From NCBI GenBank assembly GCA_947626395.1, contig CANQRU010000010.1:1-64000 (forward strand): 64,000 bases of DNA, given 5' to 3'. The DNA is from an uncultured Lachnospiraceae bacterium. Lineage in GTDB: Bacteria; Bacillota; Clostridia; Lachnospirales; Lachnospiraceae. Positions 34,086-43,444 of the stretch are shown in pieces. Under the pieces are notes generated by a model that saw only the letters and a program-made list of their open reading frames with translations, did not search any database and was not told where the DNA came from. How positions within the stretch are numbered: position 1 is the first letter of the stretch; every line of letters starts with the position of its first letter. Made by a program: the position numbers and the translations under genes.

Positions 34086-34748
34086 ATGCCGAAGACAGAA
34101 TGTGGAAGAGGTCATATTTATGATACGGATCTGTATCCGTCCTGCCCGTACTGCAATGGAGGCGGAAAGATGATTTCTTTTGATGACGTGGGGAAGACCG
34201 CACCTCTCGGCGGGGGAGAAAGCCTGGGAGGTGGCATGTCGGATCAGCCGCGTACGTCGTTGGGAAAGACGGAGGCGCTTCGTCCTGCACAGATGGAGCC
34301 GGCATCAAGGAAAACCGTCGCTCCGGAAGAATACCGTAACCGGGAGGAGAAGGAGAATAAGACGGTCAGCTTAAGCCGTAAGAAGATGGACATAGAGCCG
34401 GTCGTCGGCTGGCTGGTCTGCATCGATGGCGCCGACAAGGGGAAAGATTATCGTCTTCTTGACAAGCAGAATACCGTCGGCCGCAGTTCAGAAATGGATG
34501 TCTGCATTAAAGGGGACAATACGATTTCCCGTGACAGGCACGCGAGGATCGCTTATGATTCCCGCCATAATTATTTTACGCTGATTCCGGCGGAAAGCAC
34601 CAATAATATTTACGTCAATGATGAACCGGTCTATATGCCGGTGAAGCTTGAGCCGTACGACTGCATCGAATTCGGTGAGAGTAAATTTGTTCTGGTCGCT
34701 CTGTGCGGCGAGCGTTTTAACTGGCAAGACGGTTTACAGGGAAGGTGA
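34086..34748 (+). CDS. Zinc-ribbon FHA-domain protein
   Basis: A 220-residue soluble protein. The N-terminus has CGRGHIYD and CPYC, a zinc-ribbon-like pattern resembling that of the kinase. Residues 25-105 are a flexible stretch with Thr in GKTAP, GKTEAL, RKTVAP and NKTVSL contexts, which are candidate phosphorylation sites. An FHA domain spans about 110-210 (VGRSSEMDV, ISRDRHARI, STNNIYVN). It looks like the phosphorylated adaptor of the cluster, an inference. AAGGAGG precedes the start; the PP2C gene follows after 6 nt. Confidence 0.85.
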   Translation: MPKTECGRGHIYDTDLYPSCPYCNGGGKMISFDDVGKTAPLGGGESLGGGMSDQPRTSLGKTEALRPAQMEPASRKTVAPEEYRNREEKENKTVSLSRKKMDIEPVVGWLVCIDGADKGKDYRLLDKQNTVGRSSEMDVCIKGDNTISRDRHARIAYDSRHNYFTLIPAESTNNIYVNDEPVYMPVKLEPYDCIEFGESKFVLVALCGERFNWQDGLQGR

Positions 34749-34754
34749 CGGCAC

Positions 34755-35591
34755 ATGTGGATTTTTTCCGGAAAGAAACAGAAAACGCCGCCTAAACCGG
34801 CGGATCTGTCTGCACCTGATACGCCGTCCAGACGGAGGCTCAGTTATCAGGTCGCTTCTCTGCAGGGGATCGGAAGGAGAGAACGTCAAGAGGATGATTT
34901 TCTGATCATCAACGGCGACGATGTCGTTGAGATGGGCGCGAAGGGTCTTCTTGCTGCCGTTGCGGATGGAATGGGCGGCATGAAGGACGGCAGCCTGGCG
35001 AGCAGGACAGCGATCGAATGTCTGCAGAGCGGTTTTGACGGGCTGGACCGCAGCACGGATCTGGCGGACCAGCTTTCAGACATTGTGTTCCGGGCTGGCG
35101 GGCAGATCCGCGCGCTGCTGGGCGGAGACGGCGGAAGTACGGTGGTCGTCTGCCTGATCTTCGGGGAGAAGCTGTATTTTGTCAGTGTCGGAGACAGCTA
35201 TCTGTATCTGAAGCGGGGCACGCAGCTTTACCGTCTGAACCGGGAGCATACGTATCGCAGCTTGCTGTATCTGCAGCAGATTCGTTCCGGAAAGATGGAT
35301 CCGAAGGCGGCGGAGGAAGACAAGGAATCGGGAGCGCTTGTTCAGTTCCTGGGTATGAGCGGGATGGATGAAATCGACGGTTTTAAACACCCTTATCCGT
35401 TAAAGGACGGCGATGTGCTGCTTTTGTGTTCGGACGGTGTCGGCGGCGTCCTTTCCGAGGAGCAGATCCTTGGCTGCCTGAGCTGGCCGAAGCCGACGGA
35501 AATATGCGCGAATCTGGAGGAGAACGTGCTGAAGCAGGGACTCTCTTACCAGGATAACTATACGGCGGTTGTGGTCCGCTGTGGATATTAA
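34755..35591 (+). CDS. PP2C-type protein phosphatase 1
   Basis: A 278-residue metal-dependent Ser/Thr phosphatase. Residues 1-30 are a basic/proline-rich tail (KKQKTPPKP). The catalytic domain shows GRRERQEDD, AVADGMGGMKDG, VSVGDSYLYL, LLLCSDGVGG and DNYTAVVV, the metal-binding Asp residues of PPM family members. No TM helix. It could remove phosphates placed by the upstream kinase. The next gene is 18 nt on. Confidence 0.9.
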   Translation: MWIFSGKKQKTPPKPADLSAPDTPSRRRLSYQVASLQGIGRRERQEDDFLIINGDDVVEMGAKGLLAAVADGMGGMKDGSLASRTAIECLQSGFDGLDRSTDLADQLSDIVFRAGGQIRALLGGDGGSTVVVCLIFGEKLYFVSVGDSYLYLKRGTQLYRLNREHTYRSLLYLQQIRSGKMDPKAAEEDKESGALVQFLGMSGMDEIDGFKHPYPLKDGDVLLLCSDGVGGVLSEEQILGCLSWPKPTEICANLEENVLKQGLSYQDNYTAVVVRCGY

Positions 35592-35609
35592 ACAGAGGGG
35601 AGATTTCAG

Positions 35610-36926
35610 ATGAAAAAGAAAAGAGGTTTTTTGCTGTTAACGTGTTTGTTTATGGTAAGTTCGGTGATCCTGTCTTCGGCCAGCAGCTTCCGTACAGAGG
35701 TGAGAGAGAGCGTGGCTGCCATTGCCACTTATCTGGAAATCGACGGCGTGGGAGATCTCTATAGTTCCGGCACGTGCTTTTTTGTGGGAAAGAAGGACGA
35801 GAATCCGCAGTATCTGGTAACGAACAATCACGTGATAGCGGATTATATTGATTTCGGATCCGGCGAGGCGCAGACCCTCACTTTGGAGGATGGTTCGCAG
35901 CATGCTGTAAGAGTCACGATGCGGGTTTACTATGACGCCAACGATTATGAAGAAGCTTATGTGGTCGCTCATGACGAGATCAAAGATATTGCTGTGCTGC
36001 GGCTGGGCAATCCTACCATGAAGCGCAAGGCGATCGTTCTGGAGATACCCACGGAAAATGTCGTAGGAGCGACGGTGTACGCAGTCGGATATCCCGGTCT
36101 CTCAGATAATGCAGCCATGTCTCCGGTATCCCAGTGGGGAGTAACGGACGCCACCGTTACGACGGGAACCGTCAGCCGTCTGCTGACCGCTTCCGGAACC
36201 GGCGTTCGTCAGCTTCAGCTGGACGCCGTCATTCAGCATGGAAATTCCGGCGGTCCGCTTGTGAACGTCGACGGATATCTTATCGGCATTAACGCCAGTG
36301 GGGTTACCAATACGTCTGTGACCGGAAACAGTATTGAGATCGAGAGCGTCAATTACGCGATCAATATCGAAGAACTGATTCCCATGCTGGACAATAATGG
36401 TGTGCCGTATGAGATCCGGCCTGATAAGAATCTGGTGTTGCCGCTGATTTTGGGCGGCGCGGCTGTGATCGTCCTTTTGGTGGTATTGGTTATCGCTTTG
36501 GCAGGCAGGAAGAAGACGACGGCAAAGAATACTTCACCGGCTTCACCGGAACAGATCGCGCCGGGAAACGGCGCAGTGGGGAGTATCCACCCCGCGGCCG
36601 CTCTGCATCCTGCGATACGTTCTATGGCGGTCCAGCATAACGGCGGAAGGATTTCGATCGGAAATGATCCGGTTCTGATCGGCAGGGATACAACTGCCTG
36701 CAAGATCGTCTATAAAGAGGGGACGCCGGGAATCAGCGCGAGGCACTGTTCTGTTGTCTGGGAACCGCAGACCGGCGATTTCCTGCTGACGGATCTGCGG
36801 TCAACATACGGAACTTATCTGTCTGACGGACAAAAACTTACGCCGGGTGTTCCGTACCGGTTAAGGGCCGGCGACAGCTTCTATCTGGGAGAACCGGCGA
36901 ATACGCTTCGGGTCGAGATGGGGTAA
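35610..36926 (+). CDS. Membrane trypsin-like serine protease with cytoplasmic FHA domain
   Basis: A 438-residue protein. Residues 1-26 form a signal peptide or anchor. An S1C-like protease domain (about 30-265) shows the triad: H74 in NNHVIA, D126 in IKDIAVL, S213 in HGNSGGPL. A TM helix follows at about 275-298, then a linker and an FHA domain (about 345-430: IGRDTTACKI, SARHCSV, STYGTYL). The protease part faces outside and the FHA part inside, linking extracytoplasmic proteolysis to phosphothreonine binding. It differs from HtrA by lacking a PDZ domain. Confidence 0.88.
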   Translation: MKKKRGFLLLTCLFMVSSVILSSASSFRTEVRESVAAIATYLEIDGVGDLYSSGTCFFVGKKDENPQYLVTNNHVIADYIDFGSGEAQTLTLEDGSQHAVRVTMRVYYDANDYEEAYVVAHDEIKDIAVLRLGNPTMKRKAIVLEIPTENVVGATVYAVGYPGLSDNAAMSPVSQWGVTDATVTTGTVSRLLTASGTGVRQLQLDAVIQHGNSGGPLVNVDGYLIGINASGVTNTSVTGNSIEIESVNYAINIEELIPMLDNNGVPYEIRPDKNLVLPLILGGAAVIVLLVVLVIALAGRKKTTAKNTSPASPEQIAPGNGAVGSIHPAAALHPAIRSMAVQHNGGRISIGNDPVLIGRDTTACKIVYKEGTPGISARHCSVVWEPQTGDFLLTDLRSTYGTYLSDGQKLTPGVPYRLRAGDSFYLGEPANTLRVEMG

Positions 36927-36932
36927 CTGTCT

Positions 36933-37658
36933 ATGAAGATGGATGGATTCCTTTACACCAGCCAGGGAGGAAGGGAATATAATGAGGACTCGGTCTCGTT
37001 CCGCTGCGAAGGAGATACAGGTATTTTCGTGGCGGCGGACGGACTTGGCGGTCATGATAACGGTGCATTGGCGTCTTCCTGCGTGGTAGATACGCTGTTG
37101 GAAGCGTGGAATGCAAAATCGCAGGCTGGGGAAGAACGCCGGCAATGGCTGCTCTTACAGATCGAACAGGCCAACCAGAAGCTACTCACGCTTCAGAAAG
37201 AGGCTAATTCCAGGATGCGCAGCACGGTCTCGGCGCTTTTGATCGACGGCGGCCAGGCAGTCTGGGGACATGTGGGCGATTCCCGCCTGTATTATTGCCA
37301 TGACAGCGGTATATGCAGGGTCACGGAGGATCATTCGGTTGCTTATAAAAAATATAAGGCCGGAGAGATCACCAAACAGCAGATCGGTCAGGATGAAGAT
37401 CAGCCCAGTCTTCTGAGAGCGCTTGGAAATCCCGACAGGAATGAACCGGATCTGGACGGTGCGGCGTTAGAAAACGGAGACGCGTTTTTGCTCTGTACGG
37501 ACGGTGTATGGGAGTATTTGGATGATGAAGAAATCCTCATTGATCTTTTGAAGGCGGAAACAGCGCAGGAATGGGCGGAGTTGCTCCTCCTGCGTGTGAT
37601 TGCCCGCGTTCGTCCGGATCACGATAATCTAAGCCTGATAACGGTTTTGATAGAGTAA
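36933..37658 (+). CDS. PP2C-type protein phosphatase 2
   Basis: A 241-residue phosphatase with the PPM motifs GGREYNEDS, VAADGLGGHDNG, GHVGDSRLYY, LLCTDGVWEYL and DHDNLSLI. It has the compact length of PrpC-type enzymes and is only moderately similar to the upstream phosphatase (different N-terminus and loops), so a recent tandem copy is unlikely. Six nt after the protease-FHA gene. Having two phosphatases with one kinase suggests separate substrates or locations. Confidence 0.9.
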   Translation: MKMDGFLYTSQGGREYNEDSVSFRCEGDTGIFVAADGLGGHDNGALASSCVVDTLLEAWNAKSQAGEERRQWLLLQIEQANQKLLTLQKEANSRMRSTVSALLIDGGQAVWGHVGDSRLYYCHDSGICRVTEDHSVAYKKYKAGEITKQQIGQDEDQPSLLRALGNPDRNEPDLDGAALENGDAFLLCTDGVWEYLDDEEILIDLLKAETAQEWAELLLLRVIARVRPDHDNLSLITVLIE

Positions 37659-37682
37659 TGCTATGCGAGGGAGGAACCTTCA

Positions 37683-39464
37683 GTGAGAAGACGTTTGTTT
37701 ATTTTTTGGCTGACAATGCTGGCAATGTCCTGGACGGTATGCCTGACGGCCGTCGCTTCGGCTGTGGGGGACGCGGCTGCGGAAGAGACGGCGTCTGACG
37801 GAGCGGACACGGAGGCAGGAACTTTGGCATCGGCGGAGGAACGTTCGGGAGAGACAGCCGCGGAGATGGGGAATCTGTCGTATGGTCCGCGGCTGACAAC
37901 GGTTTCGGCATACGGAATAGACAATAAGCTGTATACGTTCGTGCAGGCAGAGGGGGAGCATGATCCGGCGCAGATGAAGGCATCTCTGAAGCTTGAGAAT
38001 AATACTCTGTTGGATGCGATGACAGATCCTAAGAAATTAACGGATTGCGACACGATTGTCCGTTATCTCCTGATGGTCGATTTGTCCGGCTCCATGCGGA
38101 AGTATTCATCCGTGATAGAACCGTTCATTTATTCGTTAATGGAGCAGGAGAAACAGGATGTTGTATTCACGGTAGCGGGTTTTGGAGAGAAATTTGAGCA
38201 GGTTCACGAGAATCTGACGGATCCCGCAGCTGTTGCAGATGCCGTCCGTAATCTGGAATATAATCAAATGCTGACGGATCCCTATAACGGTCTTGTTTAT
38301 GCGCTGAATTATATCGGTTCCACATCCAGGCTTGGAGGCGATCTGGTTAATCTGGTCATTATCACGGATGGAGTTCCGGATCTCGGCAAGCAGGGAGAGG
38401 AAGAACAGACGGCTGAGAAAGCTGCGGCAGAGACGACTCTGATGGCCCTGGGCGAATCAGCGGAAACGGTTGTGCATACGGTATGCGTATCGGAATGGGA
38501 TGACCTGGCGCAGCAGACGTTGTCGCAGGGGAGCGGCCTGGATCTTATGATTACAGACGCTGAAGACGCGGAGAGCGCCGGAAAAGAAATGGCAGAGTTT
38601 ATCGACGGGCTGTATCGTATCGATTTCCCCTGCCCGGCGCATTCAGCCATGGAACGGTTCCCTGTGGAGATGCGTTTTGTTGGCCGGATCAACAATAATA
38701 TCGCGGTTTCCGAGACCCGGATCTCTGGTGTTACGGTACTGCGCAGCGGAGTTGCCGCACCGGTCGTTCCTTCGAAGCAGGAACAGACGGAAGGCGCGGA
38801 GAATGGCGAGACGCCTTCGGAGCCGGCCTCTTCAGCGGCTGAAGGCGATTTGCCGGAGATAACGGTTCCCGCGACAGAGAATCCGATGGAGACAGAGAGC
38901 GTATCGGGAACGGAAGATTCGTCAGAAACAGAGACTGCTCCGGAAACAGATGCAGACGGGACGATATCCGAAGGGGAATCATCGGATGCGGCTTCGCTGC
39001 CTGATAACGAGGCGGATGATCCAGAGAATGGCGGCGGAAAACGAAAGCTGTTTTTGATCCTGGGGATCGCGGCAGGGGTTCTGCTGGCGGCCGTCGCCGC
39101 GGTTTTGGTATTTCTTAAGGGGAAGAACAGGAAAGCGGGAGAGAATGGCGGGTCTCATGACGGCAGCGGAATATTCATGAAAATGGAAGTCATTTCCGGC
39201 AGGTATGCTGGTTCCAGAACGACATTCCTGCTGAAGGATCAGCTCTTGATCGGGAGCGGGAAAAACTGTGATATGATCTGGAACGATGCAGGGGTGGCTC
39301 CGCAGAATACAAGAGTATTCCTGAAGGATCAGGTCGTCTATGTGGAGGATCTGAATTCGCCGGAAGGAACCTTCCTTTGCGGAATGCGGATATATTCACC
39401 GAACCGTCTTCGGAGCGGAAATGATATTTCCATAGGCGGTGTCAGTTTCCGGCTGCGGTTCTGA
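37683..39464 (+). CDS. Surface VWA-domain protein with TM helix and cytoplasmic FHA
   Basis: A 593-residue protein starting with GTG after GGGAGGAAC. It has a signal peptide (residues 1-28). A von Willebrand A domain (about 125-330) carries the MIDAS motif DLSGSM (D133, S135, S137). An acidic Ser/Thr/Glu-rich stalk spans about 360-450, a TM helix about 456-480, and an FHA-like domain about 505-593 (LLIGSGKNCDM, SPEGTFLCG). In this FHA the usual Arg and His contacts are changed (GSGKN, APQNTRV), so phosphothreonine binding may be lost or altered. It is the last gene; a terminator follows at 39495. Confidence 0.87.
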   Translation: MRRRLFIFWLTMLAMSWTVCLTAVASAVGDAAAEETASDGADTEAGTLASAEERSGETAAEMGNLSYGPRLTTVSAYGIDNKLYTFVQAEGEHDPAQMKASLKLENNTLLDAMTDPKKLTDCDTIVRYLLMVDLSGSMRKYSSVIEPFIYSLMEQEKQDVVFTVAGFGEKFEQVHENLTDPAAVADAVRNLEYNQMLTDPYNGLVYALNYIGSTSRLGGDLVNLVIITDGVPDLGKQGEEEQTAEKAAAETTLMALGESAETVVHTVCVSEWDDLAQQTLSQGSGLDLMITDAEDAESAGKEMAEFIDGLYRIDFPCPAHSAMERFPVEMRFVGRINNNIAVSETRISGVTVLRSGVAAPVVPSKQEQTEGAENGETPSEPASSAAEGDLPEITVPATENPMETESVSGTEDSSETETAPETDADGTISEGESSDAASLPDNEADDPENGGGKRKLFLILGIAAGVLLAAVAAVLVFLKGKNRKAGENGGSHDGSGIFMKMEVISGRYAGSRTTFLLKDQLLIGSGKNCDMIWNDAGVAPQNTRVFLKDQVVYVEDLNSPEGTFLCGMRIYSPNRLRSGNDISIGGVSFRLRF

Positions 39465-39494
39465 TGGTATTCCGAAATGTATACAGTACAGGAG

Positions 39495-39528
39495 TAAAAA
39501 AGGCGGCGGAGAGATCTGCCGCTTTTTT
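39495..39528 (+). terminator. Terminator after the kinase/FHA cluster
   Basis: AAAAAGGCGGC (39496-39506) pairs with GCCGCTTTTTT (39518-39528), with one bulged G. It separates the cluster from the ECF sigma gene. Confidence 0.75.
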
Positions 39529-39630
39529 GATACTTTTTTCGTGCGGTGTAATTTATGGGAAAATAGTAATCATTCCACATCATCCCGGACGTTACAGTAT
39601 ATGAGGGGACGCCCTCCGGAGGAAATGACA

Positions 39631-40233
39631 TTGACGCGCGAAGATGAACTGATGAAACGAATAGAGGCCGGCGACGGAAAGGCGGCGGAGGAACTGGTGG
39701 AAATGTACTACGGCCGGATCCTGCGGTACTGTCTCTGGCATGTGCCGGACAGAACGCTTGCGGAGGACGCCGCGCAGGAGACCTTTTTAAAGGCGATCCG
39801 ATACTTTGACCGGTACGTCCACCGGGGGCATTTCAAAGCCTTTCTTTATAAGGTGGCGGGAAATGTCTGCGCGGATATGCGGCGGAAGCGCTGGAACGGG
39901 GAAGTGCCGTTAGAGGGAGAGGAATTGCGCGGGAGAGCGAATGGAAATGAGGATCCGGCCATGGAAGGCGGACTATCGGGAGACTGTGAGGCAGCGGAAT
40001 CCGCATATATGGAGGAAGGGTTCGCTCAGGCGGAGTCGGCCCTGGCGCTCCGGCAGATGGTGTCCAAACTGCCGCTGCAGCAGCGGGAGATCGTGATCCT
40101 GCGGTTCGGACAGGAACTGACCCTGCGGGAGATCGCCGCGGTGACGGAGACGCCACTTCGGACTGTGCAGTCGCGGCTGAGGGCTGCGCTGAAGGAGCTT
40201 CGGAGGCAGATGGAAGACGGAGGTGAGAGATGA
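39631..40233 (+). CDS. ECF-type RNA polymerase sigma factor
   Basis: A 200-residue extracytoplasmic-function sigma factor. Region 2 includes LAEDAAQETFLKAI, and region 4 includes QREIVILRFGQELTLREIAAV and TVQSRLRAALKEL. A Glu/Gly-rich linker, about residues 92-125, is long for this class. The TTG at 39631 is chosen because GGAGG (39618-39622) is 8 nt upstream; ATG 39625 is too close to that site and ATG 39601 has none. It overlaps the next gene by 4 nt (ATGA), which suggests that gene may regulate it. Confidence 0.85.
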   Translation: MTREDELMKRIEAGDGKAAEELVEMYYGRILRYCLWHVPDRTLAEDAAQETFLKAIRYFDRYVHRGHFKAFLYKVAGNVCADMRRKRWNGEVPLEGEELRGRANGNEDPAMEGGLSGDCEAAESAYMEEGFAQAESALALRQMVSKLPLQQREIVILRFGQELTLREIAAVTETPLRTVQSRLRAALKELRRQMEDGGER

Positions 40234-41204
40234 TGAGCGGCGGGAAGATGAGCAGCAGGGAGTTTGAGAAATGTCTCTGCGTGGCGATGAGGGGAAGCGT
40301 ACCGGAGCGGATGAAGCTGCCTGGCGGTCAGAAATGGGAAACTGCAGAGCAAGGAAAGCAGTTTGGCAACGGACGGCGGAGAGTGCATGAGCAGGAAAAG
40401 CGGCTTTGCGATGAGCAGCGGAAAATGGCAGAACGCGGGGAACTGCTGCCCGGGGAAACTGTGTGTATGCGCCGGACTGCCACCCTGGCCAGGCAAGAGA
40501 CGGAAACGTGTTTCGGCAGGCACGATGACTGTTCGGTAATGAGAGAAACTGGTTTACGCAGTTCCTTCCGAAAATTTCTGCTTCTTCAGATCCGTTTTAT
40601 CGGTTTGCGGATGTGGGCGGTACAGACGGCGCTGTTTACTGCTTTGGGGAGCGTCCTGTGGGTTCTTATGGGCCGGGGATTCTGGCAGGAGGAACGTTAT
40701 GTAGCACGCTTTCTCTGCGGGCTGTCTCTGGCGGCGTCAGTCAGCGCGCTGCCGTTCATCTATCGTTCGTTCCGGTACCGGATGCATGAGACCGAGGCGT
40801 CTTCCCGGTATTCTTTCGCGGGAGTTCTGCTGGCAAAAATGCTGATGACCGCGATGGGGGATGTCGTGCTGCTGGGAGCGGCTTTTCTGGGGGTATTTCT
40901 GCGGACGGAGCTATCGGTTGGAAGCATCCTGCTGTATCTGCTGCTGCCGTTTCTGCTGGCAAGATGGCTGAGTCTGAGCATGATGGGAAGGGTTTCCGCT
41001 GCGGCATTCCCTGCGGCGTGTATGGCGGCGGGCGCTGTGCTCCTCGTGGCGTTAGGCATAGCGGGCCGTCTGTGGGACGGGCTTTATCTGCAGACGCTTA
41101 CGCCGGGCTGGCTGGCAGTATGTACAATGGTTGCGCTGCTCTGTATCCGGCAGGTAAAGAGAACAGTGCTGGACGCGGTGCATCCGGAACTGCGTATGGC
41201 GTGA
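40230..41204 (+). CDS. Membrane protein, possible partner of the ECF sigma factor
   Basis: A 324-residue protein of unknown family. Residues 1-110 are hydrophilic with a low-complexity section (about 25-95), and about six TM segments lie between 125 and 310. The overlap with the sigma gene and the cytoplasmic N-terminus fit an anti-sigma role, but no ZAS motif (H-x3-C-x2-C) is present. It could equally belong to the ABC transporter that follows. Function is unknown. Confidence 0.6.
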   Translation: MMSGGKMSSREFEKCLCVAMRGSVPERMKLPGGQKWETAEQGKQFGNGRRRVHEQEKRLCDEQRKMAERGELLPGETVCMRRTATLARQETETCFGRHDDCSVMRETGLRSSFRKFLLLQIRFIGLRMWAVQTALFTALGSVLWVLMGRGFWQEERYVARFLCGLSLAASVSALPFIYRSFRYRMHETEASSRYSFAGVLLAKMLMTAMGDVVLLGAAFLGVFLRTELSVGSILLYLLLPFLLARWLSLSMMGRVSAAAFPAACMAAGAVLLVALGIAGRLWDGLYLQTLTPGWLAVCTMVALLCIRQVKRTVLDAVHPELRMA

Positions 41205-41222
41205 TAGGAGGAAAACAAGAGA

Positions 41223-42224
41223 ATGGAACTGCAGATCGAACATATTTCAAAATCATTTAAGGATAAGCGGGCCGTGGACGGCGTGTCCATGACCCTTAGG
41301 CCCGGCGTGTGGGGACTTCTGGGCGCCAACGGCGCGGGGAAGACCACGCTGATGCGCATGATCGCCGGGATCATGGAGCCGGACGCGGGGCAGATCCGCT
41401 ACGACGGGCTGCCGATCGGTACGCTGAAGGGCAGATACCGGGAGATCTTCGGGTATCTGCCTCAGGAGTTCGGCTTCTATCCGGAATTTACGGTGAAGGA
41501 TTATCTGGAATACGCGGCGGCGCTTAAGGGCCTGCCGGCCCGGGATACGAAGCGGCGGATCATGGAGCTTCTGGAAATGCTGAGCCTTTCGGATGTGTAC
41601 CGCAAGAAGATCGTCAAACTGTCCGGCGGCATGAAGCGCCGTGTGGGAATCGCCCAGGCTCTGTTAAATGAACCGGAACTGCTGATCATGGACGAGCCTA
41701 CCAGCGGCCTGGATCCGGGAGAGCGGGTGCGTTTCCGCAATCTGCTGTCGGAATTCGCCAAGGATCGGATCGTGCTCATTTCCACCCATATCGTGTCGGA
41801 TGTGGAGTATATCGCCACCCGCAACGCGGTGATGAAGGACGGACGGCTGATCGCGGAGGGAACGACGGAGGAACTGGTGAAGCTGGTGGACGGAAAGGTC
41901 TGGCAGTGTGTGATCCCGGCGGAACGGCTGCCGGAATACGAGCGGCAGCTGAGGCTCGTGAACCTGCGAAACGAAGCGGACGGCCGGGTGTCGGTCCGGT
42001 ATCTGGCGGAGAATGCGGAGACTGCAGTGGCGTTGCGGATGACGGGGGCCGGAGCGGAGGCGAACGCAGGAACAGCGCCGGTTCCGGCGGCTCCGAGGCT
42101 TGAAGATCTGTATCTGTGGCTGTTTCCGCAGGATACGGCGCATGATGCGGCCGGTGAATCGCGGAAAATGGGGACGGATCAGCATTCCGAATCCGGCCAA
42201 AAGAAGGGAGGCAGAAACGCATGA
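41223..42224 (+). CDS. ABC-2 type transporter ATP-binding protein (first)
   Basis: A 333-residue ATPase with Walker A GANGAGKTT, signature LSGGMKRR and Walker B LLIMDEPTSGLD. A C-terminal extension of about 100 residues follows the core domain. AGGAGG precedes the ATG. It overlaps the permease gene by 4 nt (ATGA), so the two form one transporter. Confidence 0.9.
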   Translation: MELQIEHISKSFKDKRAVDGVSMTLRPGVWGLLGANGAGKTTLMRMIAGIMEPDAGQIRYDGLPIGTLKGRYREIFGYLPQEFGFYPEFTVKDYLEYAAALKGLPARDTKRRIMELLEMLSLSDVYRKKIVKLSGGMKRRVGIAQALLNEPELLIMDEPTSGLDPGERVRFRNLLSEFAKDRIVLISTHIVSDVEYIATRNAVMKDGRLIAEGTTEELVKLVDGKVWQCVIPAERLPEYERQLRLVNLRNEADGRVSVRYLAENAETAVALRMTGAGAEANAGTAPVPAAPRLEDLYLWLFPQDTAHDAAGESRKMGTDQHSESGQKKGGRNA

Positions 42225-43444
42225 GAGTATTCTATCTGGAACTAAAACGCATCTTAAAAACCCGCCTCACCTGGATCCTTCTGCTGGCGTCCCTGGCGAT
42301 GACGCTTCTGATGGCGTGGCTCCCGACGACATTTGTGGAGGTGGACGGTCTGAAGGGGCTGGCGGCTGTCCGGCGGCTCAAGGAGCTTCAGGCGGACACG
42401 GAGGGGGAGGTCACGCCGGAGAAACTTGAGGCCGCGCTTGCCGCCTATCAGCAGTGCCTGAAGGAATACGGCGCGGAAACGGTCTATGACCTTCCGGACG
42501 ATGTCTATACCCGGCGGATCCTGCCGGTGACAGGCATGCTCCACGGTGTGAACGAAGTCTATGCCGACCCGGATACCGGTATCGGCCTGGGACTTCCGAA
42601 TATCGATCCGGCGGGGCTTGGCGATTATTACGCCGCCTGCCGCGCGCGGCTTATGTCCCTGATGCGCATGGAACAGAAAGATCACCCGGCGGCCCGGGCG
42701 GAGGCCATGCGGCTTTACGAAAAGGTGGAGACGCCCTATCATTTTTATCCGGGCTTTAACACGGACGCGCTGGATTATCAAATGCTTCTGGGATTTGTGC
42801 TGACACTTTTTGCCGCGGTCATCGCGGCGCCGGTATTTTCCTCGGACTATCAGACCGGGGCGGACGATATCCAGCGCTGCATGCGCCACGGGCGGCTGGA
42901 GCTGGGCGCGGCGAAGGCAGGGGCGGCCATTCTGGTATGCGGCGTCACATTCTCTGTCTGCATGGTTCTGTTTATTGTGATCACGGACAGCCTGTTCGGC
43001 TGGGAGACGGTGGGGACGTCGGTCCAGATGCTGTATTCCGCCACAATGCTGGCGGATATGACGGTTCTTGAGATCCAGTGGTTCACGGCGGGAGCCAGCC
43101 TGCTCTCGCTGCTGGCGACAGTCGCTCTGATCGTATTTCTGTCGGCCCGGATCCGGACGACGGTGGCGGCTTTGGCCGCGGCGCTTTTTGGCTGTGTCCT
43201 GCCGGTTTTCGTCTATTTCGCGGCGCCGGAGAGTGTGGGACTGTGGCTGCGGGCGTTGATTCCATCCAGCGGCGCGGCCGGCGTACAGACCAGCATGCTG
43301 TATACGATGCTGGATTATGACTTCTTAAATGTTGTTTCCCTTGCCGTATGGCTGCCGAAAGCCATGGTGACGGCGACGGCGCTGGAGCTGCCGCTGTTTG
43401 CCGCGGCGGGAGTGTGGTCGTATGTGAAGCATACACTCCGGTAA
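42221..43444 (+). CDS. ABC-2 type permease (first)
   Basis: A 407-residue membrane protein with an N-terminal TM segment (about 13-33), a large hydrophilic loop (about 34-185), and five more TM segments from about 190 to 400. The arrangement is typical of ABC-2 permeases used for export of lipids, drugs or peptides. The substrate is unknown. It begins inside the ATPase gene's last codon. Confidence 0.82.
   Translation: MRVFYLELKRILKTRLTWILLLASLAMTLLMAWLPTTFVEVDGLKGLAAVRRLKELQADTEGEVTPEKLEAALAAYQQCLKEYGAETVYDLPDDVYTRRILPVTGMLHGVNEVYADPDTGIGLGLPNIDPAGLGDYYAACRARLMSLMRMEQKDHPAARAEAMRLYEKVETPYHFYPGFNTDALDYQMLLGFVLTLFAAVIAAPVFSSDYQTGADDIQRCMRHGRLELGAAKAGAAILVCGVTFSVCMVLFIVITDSLFGWETVGTSVQMLYSATMLADMTVLEIQWFTAGASLLSLLATVALIVFLSARIRTTVAALAAALFGCVLPVFVYFAAPESVGLWLRALIPSSGAAGVQTSMLYTMLDYDFLNVVSLAVWLPKAMVTATALELPLFAAAGVWSYVKHTLR

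Noticed and set aside
29141-39464. Type VII secretion locus
   Set aside because: FHA, PP2C and kinase genes can accompany such loci, but no WXG100 protein, EssC-type ATPase or YukD/YukC-like gene is present in the window.
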